Assembly: GCA_947462875.1 (NCBI GenBank) | Contig: CANHQJ010000020.1 | Coordinates: forward strand, 19,533-83,532 | Direction of reading: 5' to 3' | From: Verrucomicrobiia bacterium | GTDB lineage: Bacteria; Verrucomicrobiota; Verrucomicrobiia; Verrucomicrobiales; Akkermansiaceae | DNA length: 64,000 nucleotides | Shown here: positions 59,821 through 64,000 of the stretch, piece after piece | Position numbering within the stretch: the stretch's first letter is position 1 | How the letters are laid out: each line of letters begins with the position of its first letter | Notes under the pieces: model-generated | What the model was told of the DNA's origin: nothing | Databases searched by the model: none | What the model saw: only the letters and a program-made list of their open reading frames with translations | Program-made: the position numbers and the translations under genes

Positions 59821-62800
59821 TCAAATTTCGTTAGAAGCGAGCCAGCGCAGCGAGACAATGTGAAAGCGCCGGCCGAAGGCACGGTTGAGCGGGCGGGCGG
59901 GCTGGTTGACCGTATCCGCCAGATCCGCGGGATCGACGAAATCGCGCCCGCGCCGCACGACGGCCTCACAGTAGGCGCGCACGATCACGCGGCCATTCGC
60001 ATCGCGGGCATCGCCGTAGGCACGGATGGTGAAAGTGTCATCGCGTGCGGAAAGGATAGGCGCGAGCGGCCGCAGCAGATCCGCCTGCCGCGTCCAGCCG
60101 GGCAGGCCATAGCCGCTGAAGCCGGCGGCTGCGGCGGGGAATCGGTATTCGGCATCGGCGGCTCGCTCGGGCGTGGCGGAGGAAACGGTGGAGAGCGCTT
60201 GCAGGGTGGCGTAGGGATTCCTGCTCGCATTTTTCGCCACTTCATTCAGCGCCGCCTGGAGCGTACCGGCCAGGGCGAGGTCGCCGGAGGAAAGCTGGCG
60301 GTTGATGAATTCCGATAGAGACAGAAACGGTCCGCGCCGGCGGATTTGCACGACGATCTGTTCGGCCAGCGCATCGAGAAACGGTTCATCGACAGTGCGG
60401 TAGCCCGCGAACTCCGTGGCTTCCGGAAAAGCGCCCGAGCTGCCCATGGTTCCCGCCTGCACGTCTCCGGCCACGCTGAAACGGCTGAGCGGATGCTGTG
60501 ATTTTTCCGATAGACCGACATTCCACGAGGCCCCCGATTCACGGATCGACGGCACTCGCTGGTTCCGCGCATGACCTAACAGAGCGCGCCATGCTTTCAC
60601 CGAAGTGGAGTTCACATTGAACATGCCTTCCACCTCCAATCGCGAGGCGATGGATTGCCAGGATGTAGGACGCGAGACCGAGGCGGAGAAAATTCTCTGC
60701 GCGCCGCCCGATACGGCGGCTGCCGTGCGATCGACGAGGATGGGTTGATACGCGCGGTTGGCCAGCGGGGTTTTGCCCGTGACGAAATCGATGAAAGTGG
60801 TCTGCAGACTGCGTCCCGAATTGCCGAAGTTGGTGGGATCCGGCGTGATCGAAGAAAGGAACCAGTCATCGAACAACAGGTGGTTCGCGCAGTAGGAATC
60901 GTCGTATTGCAAATTTTCGGCCAGTCCGGCATCGGCCGCGTTAACCACCGCATTGGACGGCAGCAGCGGAGTGGCATCGGAATTCGCAATCAGATTGAGG
61001 GCGAAGGGAGGGATCGGGTTTTCATAGCGCAGGTCCCAGTGCGTCAACTCGGCGAGCGAGGCGAGCGGACGCGTGGGCACCTCCGCCACGACGCAGCGCG
61101 AGAGCCCTTCCGCTTTGTTGAAACCGGTGACGATGTAGCCGCGACCGGTGCTGTCATTGGCATTGGGCAAGAGGCTGTCGCCACCGGGCGCATGGCGCAC
61201 GAAGCTGTAGTCGAACGGCGAATTGACCGGATGCGCGGTGCCGCCGTAGTGGCGTCGGATGGTGGTTTCCGCCTCATCCTTACGGCCCATCGCGGTATAG
61301 TTCACCAGCGGGCTCGATTGCACGAAGCCTTTCGCCGCGAGGTGCGTGCGACTCGCCGAGCGAGCGCCGAAGATGGTGGACAAAAACGGCAGCGGATTGC
61401 TCACGCACTGCCCCAGTGTGCCCTCGGCGAGATTTCTCAGCGGCGGATAGACGGCATTGGCGGTATCGGGCGTGTATATCATCCGATAGACGAGATGCCG
61501 TGCGCCGTTGATCCCCATATCGAGATAAATGCCCACTCCCTCCGGATTGATGACAGCGCCATCGAAGTAAGTGGCGTCAAAGCGTGCTTCGGCCCGGATC
61601 GTGGAGGCGGAGGGAAGCGCGAGGGTTTCTCCGGACGCGCCGCGAACGGGGAAAAAATGGCCGCCGCCGCTGCGATAACCGGGCGTGAGGGTCAAGGTGC
61701 TGCTGTTAGGCTGGGGCGCGGTATTTTCCGGACTGAACAGGCGCGTTTCACCCGGCTTGAGCGTGAAGGTCTGGGTGATGGCAAAACGCAGGACTCCGCC
61801 ACCCAGCGATGGTTGGTGATTGTTCGCCGTCATCACCGAGTTGAAACCGGGATTGGGCGTGCCATTGATGGTGTAGCGAAGCGCCGCGGGCAGAGGTTTG
61901 GGAATGCTGAATGAAAGTGCCGCTGGCGAGGTGATTTCCACATTGTAGGGATTCCACATCGTGATCACAGGGGTGAGCAACAGACGCGGTTCCAGCAAGC
62001 CCCCACCAGCAGGCGCGGAACCCGCGCTGTGTGAGAAGACCCACTGCATGCGGGCGATGACAGGCAGGACGCGCACGCGATGAATGAAACCGAAATGGTT
62101 GCCATTGTTATCGATGGCCACCGATTGGCAACTCGCCGTGACGCGTCCGGACGCACCTGCGCCCACCCGCTTGTAGGACGTCATGTGGTCGATCAGGTTT
62201 TCCCAACTGGAGACCGGGCCGTGCCGATAAATCGGGATCGCGCCACTGGCACCCCGGTAGGTGGCCCAGGGATAGAGCATCGAGGACGCGGGATAGACAT
62301 CGGAGGTGTTAGGGATCGATGCCGCGGTGGTTCGCGTCGCATTCAACCGAAACAAGGGCAGGCCCGAGGGGGATTGTTGGCTCCAGAACTCGGAGAGCAG
62401 GGACAAATCCTTGCGCCAGCCCCCCGTAGCGGTATTGGTGAGCAAGCCGGAGGACTGCGTGGAGAGATCGAGAAATTGCTGCCGTGCGAGCGGGGCGTTG
62501 GCTGCCGTGACAAGCAATTCGGCACTGTGCCGGGTGATGGCTTTTTGTGCGGAGGCGGGATTGGTGAGCACGCTGTCCAATCCGAAGGGCTTCGGATCGG
62601 CGATGGCGTGGCTTTTTGCCTGCACCGACCAGCGCGCCGCCGTGTCCTCGGTGGGCTCATACGGCTTGGGCATATGGGCTTTTTGATTTTCGCCATTGAC
62701 CCACCACGCGACGGCACCAGTGCCGGCGATGGTCGTGGGCGCGACATGGACTTGGCGATTGTCTCCCGCCGCCAGGGTTCCCTTGGAAAGCAGCGGCACG

Positions 62801-63288
62801 GAATTGGCAAAAGGCGCACCGCGGGCCAGGGCCGTGGCGGAGCTCATGCCCGTTGCTCTCGCACCGCTCGATACCAACCAGGACACGAAGCGCCCATTGC
62901 TGGAAATGGGTTTCCGTTTCGCGCTATAATCGGGCACCGTGGGTCGCCCGGCGAAGCTGCTGACATCGTGATCGGATCCTTCCCAACTGCGCCACACTCC
63001 CAAGAGCGGCGGGTTGTTGGCATCGAGCAGGTCCGCTGGCGCCGTGACGCGGGTATCCAGACCCGCGCGCAATTGCAGATCACCCAGTGCCAGCATCAAG
63101 GCCATTCTGGCATTCGCCCGCGCCTGCGCCTGAGCGGCTGCCTGCTGCGTCTGGCGCAAGGAGGTGGCGGACAAACTCAGCACTCCCACGGCGATCAGGA
63201 CCAAGAGCACCAGAAGCGACAATACCATCACCAAGGTAAATCCCCGGTGCCTGGATCTTGCGCGGTTGTATGGCAGGATTCGATTCAT
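59821..63288 (-). CDS. Verru_Chthon cassette protein A-type giant prepilin-like protein
   Basis: A 1155-residue protein of the Verru_Chthon cassette A kind, a family restricted to verrucomicrobia and relatives. The N-terminus is a type IV prepilin-like leader: basic RSRHRGFTLVMVLSLLVLLV, with cleavage expected before the Phe after Gly, then a helix with TSLRQTQQAAAQAQARANAR like PilX minor pilins. The usual Glu at mature position 5 is Met here. The rest is a long Ser/Ala/Thr-rich exported region with many VxDAxGRVIxR-like beta turns; PilX-like features include ALGDLQL.AG.DTRVTA near 75. The start MNRILPYNR at 63288 is preferred to a frame start 39 bases upstream. Surface assembly is inferred from the leader; the other cassette members are not in the window. 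Confidence 0.87.
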   Translation of the reverse strand: MNRILPYNRARSRHRGFTLVMVLSLLVLLVLIAVGVLSLSATSLRQTQQAAAQAQARANARMALMLALGDLQLRAGLDTRVTAPADLLDANNPPLLGVWRSWEGSDHDVSSFAGRPTVPDYSAKRKPISSNGRFVSWLVSSGARATGMSSATALARGAPFANSVPLLSKGTLAAGDNRQVHVAPTTIAGTGAVAWWVNGENQKAHMPKPYEPTEDTAARWSVQAKSHAIADPKPFGLDSVLTNPASAQKAITRHSAELLVTAANAPLARQQFLDLSTQSSGLLTNTATGGWRKDLSLLSEFWSQQSPSGLPLFRLNATRTTAASIPNTSDVYPASSMLYPWATYRGASGAIPIYRHGPVSSWENLIDHMTSYKRVGAGASGRVTASCQSVAIDNNGNHFGFIHRVRVLPVIARMQWVFSHSAGSAPAGGGLLEPRLLLTPVITMWNPYNVEITSPAALSFSIPKPLPAALRYTINGTPNPGFNSVMTANNHQPSLGGGVLRFAITQTFTLKPGETRLFSPENTAPQPNSSTLTLTPGYRSGGGHFFPVRGASGETLALPSASTIRAEARFDATYFDGAVINPEGVGIYLDMGINGARHLVYRMIYTPDTANAVYPPLRNLAEGTLGQCVSNPLPFLSTIFGARSASRTHLAAKGFVQSSPLVNYTAMGRKDEAETTIRRHYGGTAHPVNSPFDYSFVRHAPGGDSLLPNANDSTGRGYIVTGFNKAEGLSRCVVAEVPTRPLASLAELTHWDLRYENPIPPFALNLIANSDATPLLPSNAVVNAADAGLAENLQYDDSYCANHLLFDDWFLSSITPDPTNFGNSGRSLQTTFIDFVTGKTPLANRAYQPILVDRTAAAVSGGAQRIFSASVSRPTSWQSIASRLEVEGMFNVNSTSVKAWRALLGHARNQRVPSIRESGASWNVGLSEKSQHPLSRFSVAGDVQAGTMGSSGAFPEATEFAGYRTVDEPFLDALAEQIVVQIRRRGPFLSLSEFINRQLSSGDLALAGTLQAALNEVAKNASRNPYATLQALSTVSSATPERAADAEYRFPAAAAGFSGYGLPGWTRQADLLRPLAPILSARDDTFTIRAYGDARDANGRVIVRAYCEAVVRRGRDFVDPADLADTVNQPARPLNRAFGRRFHIVSLRWLASNEI

Positions 63289-63566
63289 GGATGAACGACA
63301 GAAGGATGTTATTTGCGAACGAAACAAACTATGGGTCTTGGGTCAGTGAGACACTTTTAGTATATACATCGTATATGTCAATACAATTTAGTGGTGTGTC
63401 GATTTTTTTTGAGTCATGCACGGTTTCAGCATGCCCTCGATGTTCCAAAATGACAAAAGTTTGCATTTCTCGAAAAAATGTCTAATGATACTCTCGTGAT
63501 GAACGTTGTTCCCCAGCAGTCGTACGCCTCTTGCCCTGCGTTACATTTTCACCAACCATCAAACCT
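63289..63566. other. Divergent intergenic region with an AT-rich inverted repeat
   Basis: About 280 bases between two divergent genes. TATATAC (63361-63367) and GTATATG (63371-63377) match as an inverted repeat at six of seven positions with an ATC centre. A strongly AT-rich stretch surrounds it, so promoters for one or both genes are likely here, but I cannot assign them. Confidence 0.45.
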
Positions 63567-64000
63567 ATGAGTCTCCACGCCCAACTCAGCCCCGAAGCGC
63601 AAGCCCGTCTTGACGCGATGAAGCGCAATTCGACGATCTCCTCGATCATCATCGCGGTGCTTTCCATCGTCCTCATCGGCCTCCTGCTCGGTTTCATCTT
63701 CATCCAGCCCCTGTTTAAGGAAACACCGGTCATCGTGAGCTATAGCGCGAACATCCCGGCGGAAGAGGTGCTGGAAACGAAAAAAGTCAGCACCAATTCC
63801 AAACAAAAGCCCTCGGCTCCTTCCTCCTCGAGCGCGAAAGTGATCGCGGCAGCCACCACCTCGAACGTGGCGATTCCCGTGCCGGAAGTGGATGTGCAAC
63901 AACCGTCCACCGATTTCGGAAATGGTGATGACTTCGGCGATGGCTGGGGCTCCGGTGGTGACGGCGGCGGCGGCGGCGGTGGCTTCGGTGCCATCCCTGC
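63567..64000 (+). CDS. Membrane protein with Gly-rich extension (3' end outside window)
   Basis: The first 144 codons of a protein that continues past the window. It starts MSLHAQLSPEAQARLDAMKR, has one membrane helix (SIIIAVLSIVLIGLLLGFIF near 26-45), an extracellular linker with Ser, Lys and Pro, and then a Gly/Asp-rich stretch (FGNGDDFGDGWGSGGDGG) near the edge. The single-helix anchor with a long extended linker resembles TonB-like or secreted-scaffold proteins, but no C-terminal domain is visible. It is divergent from the Verru_Chthon gene. Function not assignable. Confidence 0.6.
   Translation, partial: MSLHAQLSPEAQARLDAMKRNSTISSIIIAVLSIVLIGLLLGFIFIQPLFKETPVIVSYSANIPAEEVLETKKVSTNSKQKPSAPSSSSAKVIAAATTSNVAIPVPEVDVQQPSTDFGNGDDFGDGWGSGGDGGGGGGGFGAIP

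Noticed and set aside
61700..62320. GTTAGG on the plus strand inside the minus-strand prepilin-like gene as a directional genomic signal
   Set aside because: There it reads as Pro-Asn in the gene, so a strict coding-strand orientation of the word does not hold; only the TTA codon context bias is kept.

Overview
The window reads as chromosome of a high-GC, Gram-negative heterotroph of the Verrucomicrobiota, probably near Verrucomicrobiaceae. Direct support: a very large prepilin-like protein of the Verru_Chthon cassette A type, a PVC-type membrane-bound dehydrogenase fused to HEAT, discoidin and cupredoxin modules, a PEP-CTERM protein, a XylR-type AraC regulator, a DUF1961 protein, a sulfatase, and many signal-peptide proteins with planctomycete/verrucomicrobial architectures. 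Kdo synthesis and LPS export genes indicate an outer membrane. I found no rRNA, tRNA, CRISPR array or IS transposase.

Layout. 0-6.8 kb (+): end of zwf, opcA, a tandem esterase, an EF-hand/redoxin/cytochrome/monooxygenase-like protein and a metal ABC permease. 6.8-19.3 kb (-): an envelope operon (DUF1844, kdsA, LptC/LptA-like, lptB, hrpB), a glycine-zipper lipoprotein, pyrD, then hisB-hisH running into a BAHD-type acyltransferase gene, followed by a polytopic membrane protein translationally coupled to a methyltransferase. 19.5-28.7 kb: PEP-CTERM protein, XylR-like regulator, HAD phosphatase, DUF1961 protein, an orphan terminator after a 24-codon ORF, an RbfA-like protein next to a divergent RtcB RNA ligase, a DUF4143 ATPase with a leaderless-type promoter, and gatB. 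28.9-33.3 kb: one 1473-residue PVC dehydrogenase. 33.5-36.6 kb: an AT-rich two-gene island (unknown protein plus coiled-coil DUF4041/GIY-YIG nuclease) bracketed by inverted copies of a dispersed palindromic repeat. 36.8-45.4 kb: Na+/solute symporter, agarase-like hydrolase, large secreted protein, sulfatase, esterase and a secreted archaemetzincin. 45.5-55.9 kb: small envelope proteins, a transglutaminase-like/PA14/discoidin protein, a Gfo/Idh/MocA oxidoreductase and its short pseudogene copy, an aldo-keto reductase and a CorA-like protein. 56-59.1 kb: divergent pckG and glpX. 59.1-64 kb: the Verru_Chthon protein, a small secreted partner, and the start of a divergent membrane protein.

How it fits together: central carbon flow (zwf/opcA oxidative pentose phosphate entry; pckG/glpX gluconeogenesis) sits beside extracellular breakdown of probably sulfated polysaccharide (agarase-like enzyme, sulfatase, esterases, symporter). 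The best candidates for undescribed biology are the AT-rich GIY-YIG island, the RbfA-like/RtcB pair, and the BAHD acyltransferase unit attached to the histidine genes. These functions are inferred from motifs and context only; no database search was possible.
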